Positions 26,988-35,868 of a DNA stretch of 64,000 nucleotides are shown one piece after another. Where the stretch lies: positions 3,754,001-3,818,000 of the forward strand of contig NC_003030.1 of the NCBI RefSeq assembly GCF_000008765.1. Direction: 5' to 3'. Below the pieces are notes generated by a model. It did not search any database, had not been told where the DNA came from, and was given only the letters and a program-made list of their open reading frames with translations. The position numbers and the translations under genes are program-made. Position 1 is the first letter of the stretch. Each line of letters begins with the position of its first letter. Source of the DNA: Clostridium acetobutylicum ATCC 824. GTDB lineage: Bacteria > Bacillota > Clostridia > Clostridiales > Clostridiaceae.

Positions 26988-27039
26988 AAAAAATACGAGG
27001 TTGGACTTTAAAACTAAAAAATCCAACCTCGTATTTTTT
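26988..27039 (-). terminator. terminator of the MacB-type ABC operon
   Basis: Perfect 18-bp stem (26988-27005 with 27022-27039), 16-nt loop. It overlaps the stop of the last gene, and the 3' arm ends in T residues on the minus strand. Confidence 0.92.
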
Positions 27040-27592
27040 ATCTCATATAATATATTGCTCTACTTTTCTTTTCATTATTTATTTTAGCTTCATAGGTTAT
27101 ATTTCTTTTATGATAGGTATCGCCATAATCCTTCTTTTGATTGTCACACACATATGCATCCTTGTGAATTGAATCAACCCATCTCATAAATATATATGTG
27201 TGATCTGGCACCTCGTTTTTATCTCCACTTTCTGATGTAAAGCATATATCTCCCTCTTTTAGCTTTTCCAAATCATAATGCTTTTTGAACCCTTTACTTT
27301 TTAAAAAATCCATAAGCTCAGTTGTATTTGCAGTCGCATCTGGAACCATCAAGCCGCCATTCCTAAGTGCTCCTGATGCAAAGTAAACACATGTATTTTC
27401 ACTTTTGCCTCCATTAAGGCTTATGGCAGAACTTAAATTTTCTTCTCTATGATTACTATCTTTTAAATACATAACCGTTCTACTAATTGCCTTAGAATTT
27501 CTCTCATATCTAAAAACATTAAATCCAACATAAATAGCTATTATAAAAAGGAAAACTACGGGTAAAATTACTTTCTTATTACCTATCTTCAA
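27038..27592 (-). CDS. extracytoplasmic cysteine-peptidase-like protein
   Basis: 184 residues. One N-terminal membrane or signal segment (VILPVVFLFIIAIYVGFNVF), then a soluble domain with a Cys in NTCVYFASGALRN, GDICFTS and a His in PDHTYIFMRW. This Cys ... GD ... DHxxIF arrangement recalls the papain-like NlpC/P60 and CHAP cell-wall amidase folds, but I cannot place it firmly in either. It is the last gene of the operon after the two permease subunits, so it may process or release the exporter's substrate or act on peptidoglycan near it. Confidence 0.65.
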   Translation of the reverse strand: MKIGNKKVILPVVFLFIIAIYVGFNVFRYERNSKAISRTVMYLKDSNHREENLSSAISLNGGKSENTCVYFASGALRNGGLMVPDATANTTELMDFLKSKGFKKHYDLEKLKEGDICFTSESGDKNEVPDHTYIFMRWVDSIHKDAYVCDNQKKDYGDTYHKRNITYEAKINNEKKSRAIYYMR

Positions 27593-27603
27593 AACAAACT
27601 CAC

Positions 27604-28935
27604 CTACTCAAACCTAAGAGAATCTACAGGATTTAATTTAGCTGCTTTTCCGGCAGGTAAAAGTCCCGCTAACATTGAAACAATTATAGTAAACAAAATA
27701 GTAAATATTATTATTGATGCCCTTATATCTACCATCTTCATACCAGCTTCAATTCCTCCTACTTTATAGGCTACAAGTACCTTATTAATAATAACCGATG
27801 AAATTAAAGCTACTATTGTTCCGCCCATTGCTCCTAAAAATCCAAGGCTACCAGACTGCACTATAAACATTCTCTTTATATTCCTTCTTGATGCACCTTG
27901 AGCTTTCATTATTCCAATCATTTTAGTTTTTTCATGTACTGCCATAGTCATTGTATTTATAACACCTATAGATGCAACTAAAAGTACTATAGCACCTGCA
28001 GCTATAAGAAGTATTTTAAATATCAAATATACATTATTAATCTGGTTAGCATAATCACCTTGGGCAATGTATGAATAATTTAACTTTTGAATTCTATGGC
28101 TCACGCTAGAAACAGAATCCATATCTTTTGCTTCTACAGTTACTTTATCATATCCTTTTTCATTGATATAATCTTTACTATTCATATAATATTCCTGAAT
28201 TTTTGCTGCCATGCTGTCGTTTCCTGTAATTACAATTCCCCCATTTTCATAGAGTTTGTTTACCACACCAGCTACCTTAGCCTTTATAACAAGCGGTGCC
28301 TTTTCTGGCATGCCTTCTATTTTAGGAAATTCAACTTTAATCTCGATTTCCTTTCCAACCACACTTTTTTCATTGGTTAAACCTAACCTTTTTAAAAGTC
28401 CTTTTCCTACAAGAACCGAATTTTCATCAGTTTTCTTTAAATTTTCACCTGCTATAATAGGCTTATATCCAAATTTTTTGGACTTTTCCTTATCCATTCT
28501 AACTTGGTTCTCACTAGCTTTATTAAACACATCATAATCTAAATTATATCCTTCAAAGTCTACCTTCTGTAATGTTTTATTCTCTAATTTAACTGTTGAA
28601 ACCTGTGTTCCTATACCTGCATTTACACTTGAAACACCCTTTATATTTTTAAACTTGTTAAGAATATTATTATCTATCTTCTTATCTTTTGCGCTTGGAG
28701 CTGATTTTCCACTAGCCTTCTGATTTACATATTCATAAGGGCGAACTGTAATAAGTCTCATAGAATCCATTTGTTTAATTTGATCCATACTTATTTTTTG
28801 AACGCCTTCTCCAAAGCCTCCCATTAATATAACTAAAAGAGTTCCTATAGCTATACCAAATGAAGTTAATACCGTACGGAATTTTCTCTTATTTAAATCA
28901 CTAAATGCCATTTTAATGCAATCTGATAATTTCAT
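27604..28935 (-). CDS. MacB/FtsX-type ABC permease, subunit 2
   Basis: 443 residues in the four-TM MacB layout: one TM near the N-terminus (FRTVLTSFGIAIGTLLVILMGG), a MacB-PCD extracytoplasmic domain (about 45-310), and three C-terminal TMs (LLIAAGAIVLLVASIGVINTM; LGFLGAMGGTIVALISS; IIIFTILFTIIVSML). It is a paralogue of the permease immediately upstream and probably forms a heterodimer with it. Substrate unknown. Confidence 0.88.
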   Translation of the reverse strand: MKLSDCIKMAFSDLNKRKFRTVLTSFGIAIGTLLVILMGGFGEGVQKISMDQIKQMDSMRLITVRPYEYVNQKASGKSAPSAKDKKIDNNILNKFKNIKGVSSVNAGIGTQVSTVKLENKTLQKVDFEGYNLDYDVFNKASENQVRMDKEKSKKFGYKPIIAGENLKKTDENSVLVGKGLLKRLGLTNEKSVVGKEIEIKVEFPKIEGMPEKAPLVIKAKVAGVVNKLYENGGIVITGNDSMAAKIQEYYMNSKDYINEKGYDKVTVEAKDMDSVSSVSHRIQKLNYSYIAQGDYANQINNVYLIFKILLIAAGAIVLLVASIGVINTMTMAVHEKTKMIGIMKAQGASRRNIKRMFIVQSGSLGFLGAMGGTIVALISSVIINKVLVAYKVGGIEAGMKMVDIRASIIIFTILFTIIVSMLAGLLPAGKAAKLNPVDSLRFE

Positions 28936-28950
28936 GAATTTTATCCTCCC

Positions 28951-30279
28951 TTACGAATTTAATGCATCTACTGGATCCATTCTTGACGCTTTACCTGATG
29001 GATACATTCCAGCAAGTACTGCTATAAAAATAGAAAAAGCCAGAGTTCCAATTACAAGCCAGTAAGGCATAACGATATCTAAAGATTCTTTTATATTTCT
29101 ACTTCTCAGATACGCATTCAATCCTAATTGAACTATTTTAACATTTATAAAGCTAAATATAAGTCCAATTACTCCACCTAGTACTCCCATTATTCCTGCT
29201 TGAAGTATAAATATGCTCCTTATTTCTCCTCTATTTGCTCCCATAGATTTCATTATTCCTATAGATTTAGTTCTTTCATATATAACCATAGTCATTGTAT
29301 TAACTATTCCAATTGCCGCAACAAAAAGTACTATAAGTCCTAAAACCGCAAGTATAGCTTCCATTATCTTATATGAGTTTTGGCTTCTCTTTACAATATC
29401 CTGATAGCTTACATAGTAGTATCCCATATTCTTTATTGATTTTCCTATGCTTAGTGTATTCTCGGTATTTTTAGCTATTATAACAATTGACTCATAACCA
29501 TTGCTTTTTAAATAATCATCCTGAAATGTATAGTAGCTTTTTATTTTATTTGTAAGTTCTATTGACGCCATTATTTGATTATCCGCTTCAAATTTATCGC
29601 TTATAACTCCAATTACCTTGCCTTTAACTGTAAGAGGTGCTACTGTTATATTTTGATTTTCAGTTTTGCTCTCAGTTATATCTATTTCCTTACCAACAAC
29701 AGCCTTGTAATCTGTTATTCCCATAGCCTTTAGAAACTTCTGTCCAACAACTACACCATCTTTATCTGAACTTTTTAAGTTTCTTCCTGCAATAATTGGA
29801 ACAAGCTTATCATTCTTATTATTTTTTCTAACTGATTTTATAGTACTTTCTGAAAAACTATTATCATTATTATATGAACCCATTACCTGGTTTACATTCT
29901 TATTTTCTTTTCCATCTATTTTAATATTATCAACATTAATAATTATACTTGTTGTAACATTCTCTATTCCAGGTATTTTCTTTACCTTTTTTACAGTTGT
30001 ATCATCTATCTTTTTATACATATCATCTTGATTGAAACTACTCATATCAGTGTTCTCAGGATCAAAGTATTTTTCGTTCATGACATTTATTAGTTTTAAC
30101 GATGTACTGTCTTCAACCTTTCCCATTGCCATTTTCTCACCTGAAGTTCCAAGACTGACTAAAGTTACTACAAGCATTGTTCCTACCGCTATAGCAAGAG
30201 ATGTCCAAAACGTTCTTCCTTTTCTTCTAGTAAGGTCCCTTCCTGCCATTCTTAAGCCATCTTTAAATTTCACTCTCAT
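28951..30279 (-). CDS. MacB/FtsX-type ABC permease, subunit 1
   Basis: 442 residues with the same layout: TM1 TFWTSLAIAVGTMLVVTLV, an extracytoplasmic domain of about 260 residues, then TMs AILAVLGLIVLFVAAIGIVNTM, MGVLGGVIGLIFSFI and IGTLAFSIFIAVLAG. The ATG at 30279 has GGAGG upstream; an upstream in-frame start at 30300 has none. The start overlaps the end of the ATPase gene by 17 nt, indicating translational coupling. Confidence 0.87.
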   Translation of the reverse strand: MRVKFKDGLRMAGRDLTRRKGRTFWTSLAIAVGTMLVVTLVSLGTSGEKMAMGKVEDSTSLKLINVMNEKYFDPENTDMSSFNQDDMYKKIDDTTVKKVKKIPGIENVTTSIIINVDNIKIDGKENKNVNQVMGSYNNDNSFSESTIKSVRKNNKNDKLVPIIAGRNLKSSDKDGVVVGQKFLKAMGITDYKAVVGKEIDITESKTENQNITVAPLTVKGKVIGVISDKFEADNQIMASIELTNKIKSYYTFQDDYLKSNGYESIVIIAKNTENTLSIGKSIKNMGYYYVSYQDIVKRSQNSYKIMEAILAVLGLIVLFVAAIGIVNTMTMVIYERTKSIGIMKSMGANRGEIRSIFILQAGIMGVLGGVIGLIFSFINVKIVQLGLNAYLRSRNIKESLDIVMPYWLVIGTLAFSIFIAVLAGMYPSGKASRMDPVDALNS

Positions 30280-30943
30280 CAACCTCCTCAACCTGTCCAT
30301 CTTTTATCATGATAAGTCTCTTAGCCTTTTTAGCTTCTTCCATATTGTGTGTTACCATAATTATTGTATAGCCTTTTTCATTTAAATCTTCTAAAAGCTT
30401 CATTATAAGAGCTCCATTTTTAGAATCCAAATTTCCCGTAGGCTCATCAGCAAAAATTATTTGTGGTTCATTTACAAGCGCCCTAGCGATACTAACTCTC
30501 TGCCTTTGACCACCTGACATTTCACTTGGCCTATGCTTTATTTTATCTCCTAGCCCAACCATCTCAAGAGCTCTTTTAGCCTTTTCTCTCCTTGCGTTTC
30601 CTCCTATTCCAGCAAAAATAAGCGGCATCATAACATTCTCTAAAGCGGTTTGAGTGTTTTCAAGGTTAAACGCTTGAAATACAAATCCTATAGTTCTATT
30701 TCTATACTTTGACATTTCTTTATCTTTTAATCTACTTATATCCTTATTATCTACACGCACACTTCCTGATGTAGGAGTATCTAATCCACCAACAAGATGC
30801 ATTAGTGTTGATTTTCCCGAACCAGAAGGCCCAACTATTGCAACAAATTCTCCATCGTGTATTTTAAGATTAACATTATTAAGCGCTGTAACTGTTTCCT
30901 TTCCCATTTTATAAACTTTAGAAACATTCTTTACTTCTATCAT
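30263..30943 (-). CDS. ABC transporter ATP-binding protein (MacB/LolD type)
   Basis: 226 residues. Walker A GPSGSGKST, signature MSGGQRQR, Walker B IIFADEPTGNLDS, H-loop THNMEE. The GNLDSKNG tail marks the MacB/LolD/BceA group. First gene of the four-gene operon; GGAGG lies upstream of the ATG. Preceded by a direct repeat (31012-31046) and a long structured RNA ending in a terminator, either of which may regulate it. Confidence 0.94.
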   Translation of the reverse strand: MIEVKNVSKVYKMGKETVTALNNVNLKIHDGEFVAIVGPSGSGKSTLMHLVGGLDTPTSGSVRVDNKDISRLKDKEMSKYRNRTIGFVFQAFNLENTQTALENVMMPLIFAGIGGNARREKAKRALEMVGLGDKIKHRPSEMSGGQRQRVSIARALVNEPQIIFADEPTGNLDSKNGALIMKLLEDLNEKGYTIIMVTHNMEEAKKAKRLIMIKDGQVEEVDESEI

Positions 30944-31011
30944 AATTTAAACCTCCAAGCTTTCTATTTAACAACTTTTTGTACTTATCTATGTATCAAT
31001 TTTAATAAACC

Positions 31012-31046
31012 AATCTTACATTTAAATGAAAAGTAATCTTACATTT
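31012..31046. promoter_or_regulatory. direct repeat upstream of the MacB-type operon
   Basis: AATCTTACATTT at 31012-31023 recurs at 31035-31046, 23 bp apart (about two helical turns). Response regulators of the OmpR/PhoB family use such repeats, and exporters of this type are often under two-component control. No two-component genes are adjacent. Confidence 0.45.
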
Positions 31047-31067
31047 TCTTAATGAATACCATTTCAT

Positions 31068-31114
31068 AAAAAAATAAGGTCTTTTAACTTTCATTAATAG
31101 CTAAAAGACCTTAT
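31068..31114 (-). terminator. terminator in the leader of the MacB-type operon
   Basis: Perfect 13-bp stem (31074-31086 with 31102-31114) followed on the minus strand by seven T. It cannot belong to cinA, which has its own terminator at 31592-31625, so it ends the RNA from the 31465-31493 promoter. Confidence 0.88.
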
Positions 31115-31458
31115 CTTTAAAACAATACGAGTAGTTTTTTAAGCTCCATATTGTTTATTTGTAATTTTTAAAGTTTAAACTTCTATTATTATAACTAATA
31201 TTTTCCCCGAAAAGTTATAAAAAGCTTGTTCGCATTTTTTCTGTGGCAAACCACATTGGTGATTCCACCATGTCTACAACTAATATTTTTACTTGCTTAG
31301 ATTATTTTAATATTAGCAAAATAACCTTTATATCAATTAAATAAACATTCCCAATAATTTTAATAAATTAACTAATCCCTGCCTACTATGTATTGTAAGC
31401 ATTAACCCTTTAGTGAAAAGTTTTGTTATATCTCTGATGTAATTTGCTAGCACTTACA
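31068..31458 (-). ncRNA. structured leader or small RNA of about 390 nt, family not recognised
   Basis: Between a promoter (31465-31493) and a terminator (31068-31114) the minus strand has no ORF but much potential structure. There is a long-range stem (31396-31383 with 31134-31122; 7 + 5 bp with a small bulge) and a 5' hairpin GTAAGT/GCTTAC. Local hairpins include GGTTATTTT/AAAATAATC, GGTGG-aat-CACC, TGTGG-tttg-CCACA, TTATAACT/AGTTATAA and the self-complementary AAGTTTAAACTT. I do not find the core motifs of TPP, SAM, lysine, cobalamin, c-di-GMP, c-di-AMP, guanidine or T-box elements. It could be a riboswitch for the ABC operon or an independent RNA. Confidence 0.5.
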
Positions 31459-31464
31459 TTTACT

Positions 31465-31493
31465 ATATTATATTAATTTATCAACAAAGTCAA
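31465..31493 (-). promoter_or_regulatory. promoter of the structured RNA
   Basis: On the minus strand TTGACT (31493-31488), 17-nt spacer, TAATAT (31470-31465). An overlapping TATAAT with a 15-nt spacer is also present. Confidence 0.65.
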
Positions 31494-31591
31494 TATTTTT
31501 TTAACAATTGTATAAATAAATGCCTTGATATTTAATGTTTACACATCATGTATTGATTTATATATTTTTAACATATAATGCTGGTAATTAC

Positions 31592-31625
31592 AAAAATAGA
31601 TGCATACAAAAACATATGCATCTAT
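31592..31625 (-). terminator. cinA terminator
   Basis: ATAGATGCATA/TATGCATCTAT, 11 bp, 8-nt loop, then TTTTTG on the minus strand, 7 nt past the cinA stop. Confidence 0.88.
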
Positions 31626-31632
31626 CTTACAT

Positions 31633-32868
31633 CTAAAGATTAATTATCTCTCTTCTAATCCAATCAATTACTGCATTTACAACTCTATTTCTAACCGTTT
31701 GCCTATCTCCAGGCATATTAAGTTTTCTTGTTTTAACCTTTCCATTTATACATAATCCTACATACACAAGACCTACAGGTTTTTCTTTTGTGCCTCCGCC
31801 AGGTCCAGCCACACCTGTTGTAGAAACACCTATATTTGTTCCTGCCGTTTTGGCTATTCCTTTAGCCATTTCCGCTGCGGTCTCACTGCTCACAGCTCCA
31901 TAACTTTCGAGGGTTTCCTTTTTTACACCAAGGCGATTCATTTTAGCTTCATTACTATAAGTAACTGCTCCTTCCATAAAAACCTCTGATATTCCAGGAT
32001 AATTTATAAGACGTCCCGATAAAAGGCCTCCTGTACAGGATTCAGCTGTAGCTATGGTAAGCTTTTTTTCTATAAGCATTGCTCCAAGTACATCTTCTAA
32101 TGAAGTATCACCTACTCCGTATACATTCTCCTTAAGTCTCTCTCTTACCTTTCTTTCCATAGGCTCTATGAGTTTCATTGCTACTTCTTCACTTTCTGCC
32201 TTTGCAGTTATTCTAAAGGTAACCTCATTATCCTTAGCATATGGTGCAATAGTCGGATTAGTCTGATTATCTATTAAATCCTTAAGCATCTCTGCAGCAC
32301 CGCTCTCTCCAATACCACAAACTCTTAAAACCTTAGAAACAATTGTTCCTTCCTGATATTTTCTAAGATAAGGGATTACATAATTCCTAAACATAGGTAT
32401 AATTTCTCTTGGCGGTCCTGGAAGTAAAATAACTACCTTGTCATTTTCATCAATTATGCATCCAGGTGCTGTTCCATGATCGTTCTTCAGTATTGTGCAT
32501 CCTTCTGGAAAATAAGCCTGTTTTTTATTATTCTCACTTATTTCCTTTCCTATTTTATTAAAAAACTTAACTATTTCATCATAGGACTCCTTATGAAAAA
32601 TAAGCTTTTTATTAAAATATTCAGCTGCCGTTTCCTTTGTTAAATCATCGTCAGTTGGTCCAAGTCCACCTGTTGTTACAACAATATCTGCTCTATTTAT
32701 AGCAAGCTCAAATTCTCTTTTTAGTCTTTCTACATTATCTCCCACTACTGCTTGGTGATACATTGAGAATCCCATAGCCCCAAACTCTTTTGCCAAAAAT
32801 TGAGCGTTAGTATTTAAAATATCTCCAAGCAAAAGTTCTGTGCCAACACATAATATTTCAACTTTCAT
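31633..32868 (-). CDS. cinA: CinA-like protein (competence/damage-inducible; NMN deamidase)
   Basis: 411 residues. An N-terminal MoCF/COG1058 domain (VEILCVGTELLLGDILNTNAQ in part; TTGGLGPTDDDLT; PGPPREIIPMF) and a C-terminal CinA domain of the PncC type (TIATAESCTGGLLSGRL; STTGVAGPGGG). Family members hydrolyse ADP-ribose and deamidate NMN in pyridine-nucleotide recycling. A single-gene unit with its own terminator. Confidence 0.95.
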   Translation of the reverse strand: MKVEILCVGTELLLGDILNTNAQFLAKEFGAMGFSMYHQAVVGDNVERLKREFELAINRADIVVTTGGLGPTDDDLTKETAAEYFNKKLIFHKESYDEIVKFFNKIGKEISENNKKQAYFPEGCTILKNDHGTAPGCIIDENDKVVILLPGPPREIIPMFRNYVIPYLRKYQEGTIVSKVLRVCGIGESGAAEMLKDLIDNQTNPTIAPYAKDNEVTFRITAKAESEEVAMKLIEPMERKVRERLKENVYGVGDTSLEDVLGAMLIEKKLTIATAESCTGGLLSGRLINYPGISEVFMEGAVTYSNEAKMNRLGVKKETLESYGAVSSETAAEMAKGIAKTAGTNIGVSTTGVAGPGGGTKEKPVGLVYVGLCINGKVKTRKLNMPGDRQTVRNRVVNAVIDWIRREIINL

Positions 32869-33037
32869 GTTAAATCCAGATTTATAGAAATTCTATATCT
32901 GGTACTTCACCACCATTCTACTTTTAAAATTCATTCTTATTATACTACATTTATACAAACTTTCTATTTCATTTATAATTTTTGCCATATACATCTATAC
33001 TTTCCTAAACATTTTAAGCTTTACTTAAATACACTAA

Positions 33038-33066
33038 TTGTAATGTATATATATGTCCTATATAAT
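33038..33066 (+). promoter_or_regulatory. promoter of dnaD-dnaC
   Basis: TTGTAA (33038-33043), 17-nt spacer, TATAAT (33061-33066), 70 nt upstream of the dnaD-like start. Confidence 0.65.
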
Positions 33067-33137
33067 AATATTATCGCATTTTAAGATTAAATGTTATAAT
33101 TTAATTATATAATTTCATTACGAAAGGCGGCACCACT

Positions 33138-34124
33138 ATGAGCACTTTCATGTTTAAAACTAAAACAAACGAAGTAACACCTATTAGCAATATATTCATA
33201 GAAAACTATATGACAAAAGCACGAGGTGAATACGTAAAGGTATATCTGCTAGGTTTAAAATATTGTACCTCAGGTGAACCTGGAGTAAATTCTTCTATGA
33301 TGGCTTCAAAACTTCACCTCTTGGAAACAGATATAATAAATGCCTGGAACTACTGGAATGACGAAAACGTAATAAAACTTATCCCTATAGATAACAAAGG
33401 AAATTTCAATATTCAATTTCTTGACTTATCAGAAGAATCTCCTGAGGATGAAAAAGTGGATTTGCTAAGTGAATTAAACAATACCTCCATAAAGGGAATG
33501 CTTCAAGATATAGAAAAATTGCTTGGAAGAACCTTATCTCCAAAAGAGATGTCTACATATATAGGCTGGCAGAAGGAATTTAGCTTTTCTCCAGAACTCA
33601 TACTTCTATTAATACAATATGCTGTATCAAAAGGCAAAACAAATTATAGATACATTGAAAAAATAGCTCTTTCATGGCATGACTCAAAAATAAAATCTAT
33701 AGAAGACGCTCAAACCTATATAACAAAACATGAGGACAAATGGATAAAAATACGCAAGGTTCTAGACTACTTAGGAATAAAAGATGCCGAAATCATGAAA
33801 CCTCAAGAACAGATGCTTACAAAATGGTTAGAATCTTTTAGTTTTCCTCTCGATGTTATATTTAGAGCTTGTGACATATGTTTTGAAAGAATAAACAAGG
33901 CTGATTTTAAATATATAGATGCCATATTAACCAACTGGTTCAAAGCAGGAATTAAAACATTGGTAGATGTAGATACAAAGGATTTAAAAAAATCTACATT
34001 TAATAAAAAACAGCAAAATACTAACTTTAAAAGCAAAGATAATTTTAATAATTATGAACAAAGAAAATACGATTATGACGATTTAGAAAAAAAATTGTTA
34101 GGATGGGATAGTGACGATGATTAA
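33138..34124 (+). CDS. dnaD: DnaD-domain replication protein
   Basis: 328 residues. The N-terminal part (VYLLGLKYC ... WNYWNDENVIKLI) is the winged-helix DnaD/DnaB-like domain. The C-terminal part holds DnaD domain repeats (IEKLLGRTLSPKEMSTYIGWQ, in part, and WLESFSFPLDVIFRACDICFERI, in part), with a polar tail. In Firmicutes these proteins help DnaA and the loader to place replicative helicase at origins and restart sites. Overlap with dnaC supports a joint role in helicase loading. Confidence 0.88.
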   Translation: MSTFMFKTKTNEVTPISNIFIENYMTKARGEYVKVYLLGLKYCTSGEPGVNSSMMASKLHLLETDIINAWNYWNDENVIKLIPIDNKGNFNIQFLDLSEESPEDEKVDLLSELNNTSIKGMLQDIEKLLGRTLSPKEMSTYIGWQKEFSFSPELILLLIQYAVSKGKTNYRYIEKIALSWHDSKIKSIEDAQTYITKHEDKWIKIRKVLDYLGIKDAEIMKPQEQMLTKWLESFSFPLDVIFRACDICFERINKADFKYIDAILTNWFKAGIKTLVDVDTKDLKKSTFNKKQQNTNFKSKDNFNNYEQRKYDYDDLEKKLLGWDSDDD

Positions 34125-35100
34125 AGGATATTCTGAAAAAGTAGAAAAAATTTATTCTAAACTAAGAAAAACTGAAGAAGATAACTTAAAAAGCAGAAGA
34201 GAAGAAATTAAAGACAAATTACCAAAGATAATAAAGATAGATTCCGAGATAAGTAGACTTTGCCTAAAATTATCTACAAATATATTTAAAAAGATAAATA
34301 ATCGTGATGAATATATAAAGTCCTTAAAAAATGAAATAACAAACTTAAGAATGGAAAGATCTGAACTTCTAGTTTCTAATGGATACCCTATGGATTATCT
34401 TCAAATGCATTATAACTGCAGTAAATGTAAAGATACAGGATATATAGGTGCACATAAATGTTCCTGCTATAAAAAATACTTAGTTCAACTTTACTATGAT
34501 AATTCTGATCTTAAAAGTCTTTTAAACGAAAATAACTTTGAGAATTTTAATATAAACTATTATTCAAATAGAAAATCAGAAGATGAGCCAAGAACTCCTA
34601 GAAAGAATATGGAAAAGATTCTTTCTTTATCTTTAAATTACATCAAAAATTTTAGCGATTCAAACGAAAACCTATTGTTCTATGGCAATTCAGGAACAGG
34701 AAAAACCTTTTTATCACATTGTATAGCAAAAGATTTATTAGAAAGAGGTTTTCTAGTAATTTATAAAACCTCAGCAGATTTAGCACAAGAGCTTAAACAG
34801 CTTCAGTTTGAACCTAATCCTACTCTAGAAGATTTAATAATAAACTGTGATTTACTTATAATTGATGATTTGGGTACAGAACAGATAAGTGCATTCTCAA
34901 AAACTTGCTTCTTTAATCTAATAAATAAAAAGTTGCTTTCGCAAAAGAAAATGCTTATATCTTCAAATTATAATTTAGAAGAACTGACAAGATTATATTC
35001 AGAAAGAATTACCTCTAGATTATTTGGCGATTTCACCCTATGTAAATTTTATGGTGACGATATAAGAATAAATAGAAACTTAAAAAATAAAAAGATATAA
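34117..35100 (+). CDS. dnaC: AAA+ helicase loader (DnaC/DnaI family)
   Basis: About 327 residues. The N-terminal helical region ends in a Cys-rich zinc-binding segment (YNCSKCKDTGYIGAHKCSC) as in DnaI. The AAA+ domain has Walker A GNSGTGKTFL, Walker B LLIIDDLGTEQ and sensor 1 LISSNYNLEEL. It overlaps the end of dnaD by 8 nt. Start ATG at 34117 or GTG at 34111; both are compatible with the AGGATGG upstream. It loads the replicative helicase. Confidence 0.92.
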   Translation: MIKGYSEKVEKIYSKLRKTEEDNLKSRREEIKDKLPKIIKIDSEISRLCLKLSTNIFKKINNRDEYIKSLKNEITNLRMERSELLVSNGYPMDYLQMHYNCSKCKDTGYIGAHKCSCYKKYLVQLYYDNSDLKSLLNENNFENFNINYYSNRKSEDEPRTPRKNMEKILSLSLNYIKNFSDSNENLLFYGNSGTGKTFLSHCIAKDLLERGFLVIYKTSADLAQELKQLQFEPNPTLEDLIINCDLLIIDDLGTEQISAFSKTCFFNLINKKLLSQKKMLISSNYNLEELTRLYSERITSRLFGDFTLCKFYGDDIRINRNLKNKKI

Positions 35101-35104
35101 AAAT

Positions 35105-35134
35105 AAAACTGTTTCGATAATTCGAAACAGTTTT
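35105..35134. terminator. bidirectional terminator between dnaC and the tRNA arrays
   Basis: Perfect 13-bp stem AAAACTGTTTCGA/TCGAAACAGTTTT with a TAAT loop, between convergent units. Confidence 0.9.
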
Positions 35135-35138
35135 ATAC

Positions 35139-35214
<76 letters not shown>

Positions 35215-35223
35215 TTATAATAT

Positions 35224-35300
35224 TGGCGACTTGGAAGGGGATCGAACCCTCGACCTCTGGCGTGACAGGCCAGCACTCTAACCAGCTGAGCTACCAAGCC
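35224..35300 (-). tRNA. tRNA-Asp(GTC), array copy 2
   Basis: 77-nt cloverleaf: acceptor GGCTTGG/CCAAGTC, anticodon loop CTGTCAC (GTC), discriminator G and encoded CCA. Confidence 0.96.
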
Positions 35301-35308
35301 GCAATTTG

Positions 35309-35384
35309 TGGTGGGCATTACAGGGCTCGAACCTGTGACCCTCTGCTTGTAAGGCAGATGCTCTCCCAGCTGAGCTAAACGCCC
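35309..35384 (-). tRNA. tRNA-Val(TAC), array copy 2
   Basis: 76-nt cloverleaf: acceptor GGGCGTT/AATGCCC, anticodon loop CTTACAA (TAC), encoded ACCA. Confidence 0.96.
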
Positions 35385-35403
35385 ACAAATTAATGTTTAA
35401 AAG

Positions 35404-35475
35404 TGACCCGTACGGGAATCGAACCCATGTTACCACCGTGAAAGGGTGGTGTCTTAACCGCTTGACCAACGGGCC
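35404..35475 (-). tRNA. tRNA-Glu(TTC), array copy 2, no encoded CCA
   Basis: 72-nt cloverleaf: acceptor GGCCCGT/ACGGGTC, anticodon loop CTTTCAC (TTC), discriminator A. The bases after the discriminator are CTT, so CCA must be added by nucleotidyltransferase. Confidence 0.95.
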
Positions 35476-35487
35476 TTATTGTTTTAC

Positions 35488-35563
<76 letters not shown>

Positions 35564-35574
35564 TTATAATAGTA

Positions 35575-35651
35575 TGGCGACTTGGAAGGGGATCGAACCC
35601 TCGACCTCTGGCGTGACAGGCCAGCACTCTAACCAGCTGAGCTACCAAGCC
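35575..35651 (-). tRNA. tRNA-Asp(GTC), array copy 1
   Basis: Identical to the gene at 35224-35300; discriminator G, encoded CCA. Confidence 0.96.
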
Positions 35652-35659
35652 GCAATTTG

Positions 35660-35735
35660 TGGTGGGCATTACAGGGCTCGAACCTGTGACCCTCTGCTTG
35701 TAAGGCAGATGCTCTCCCAGCTGAGCTAAACGCCC
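35660..35735 (-). tRNA. tRNA-Val(TAC), array copy 1
   Basis: Identical to the gene at 35309-35384. Confidence 0.96.
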
Positions 35736-35754
35736 ACAAATTAATGTTTAAAAG

Positions 35755-35826
35755 TGACCCGTACGGGAATCGAACCCATGTTACCACCGTGAAAGGGTGG
35801 TGTCTTAACCGCTTGACCAACGGGCC
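35755..35826 (-). tRNA. tRNA-Glu(TTC), array copy 1, no encoded CCA
   Basis: Identical to the gene at 35404-35475. First gene of the transcript, closest to the promoter. Confidence 0.95.
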
Positions 35827-35868
35827 TTATTATGGGGAATCGCATTGCCTCGCGACCCGACAAGTAAT

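Noticed and set aside
31068-31458. Assigning the structured RNA to RNase P, 6S or a known riboswitch
   Set aside because: The GCCACAGAAA stretch resembles an RNase P motif, but the other conserved regions are absent; it is too long and lacks the open central bubble of 6S RNA, and no aptamer core was found.
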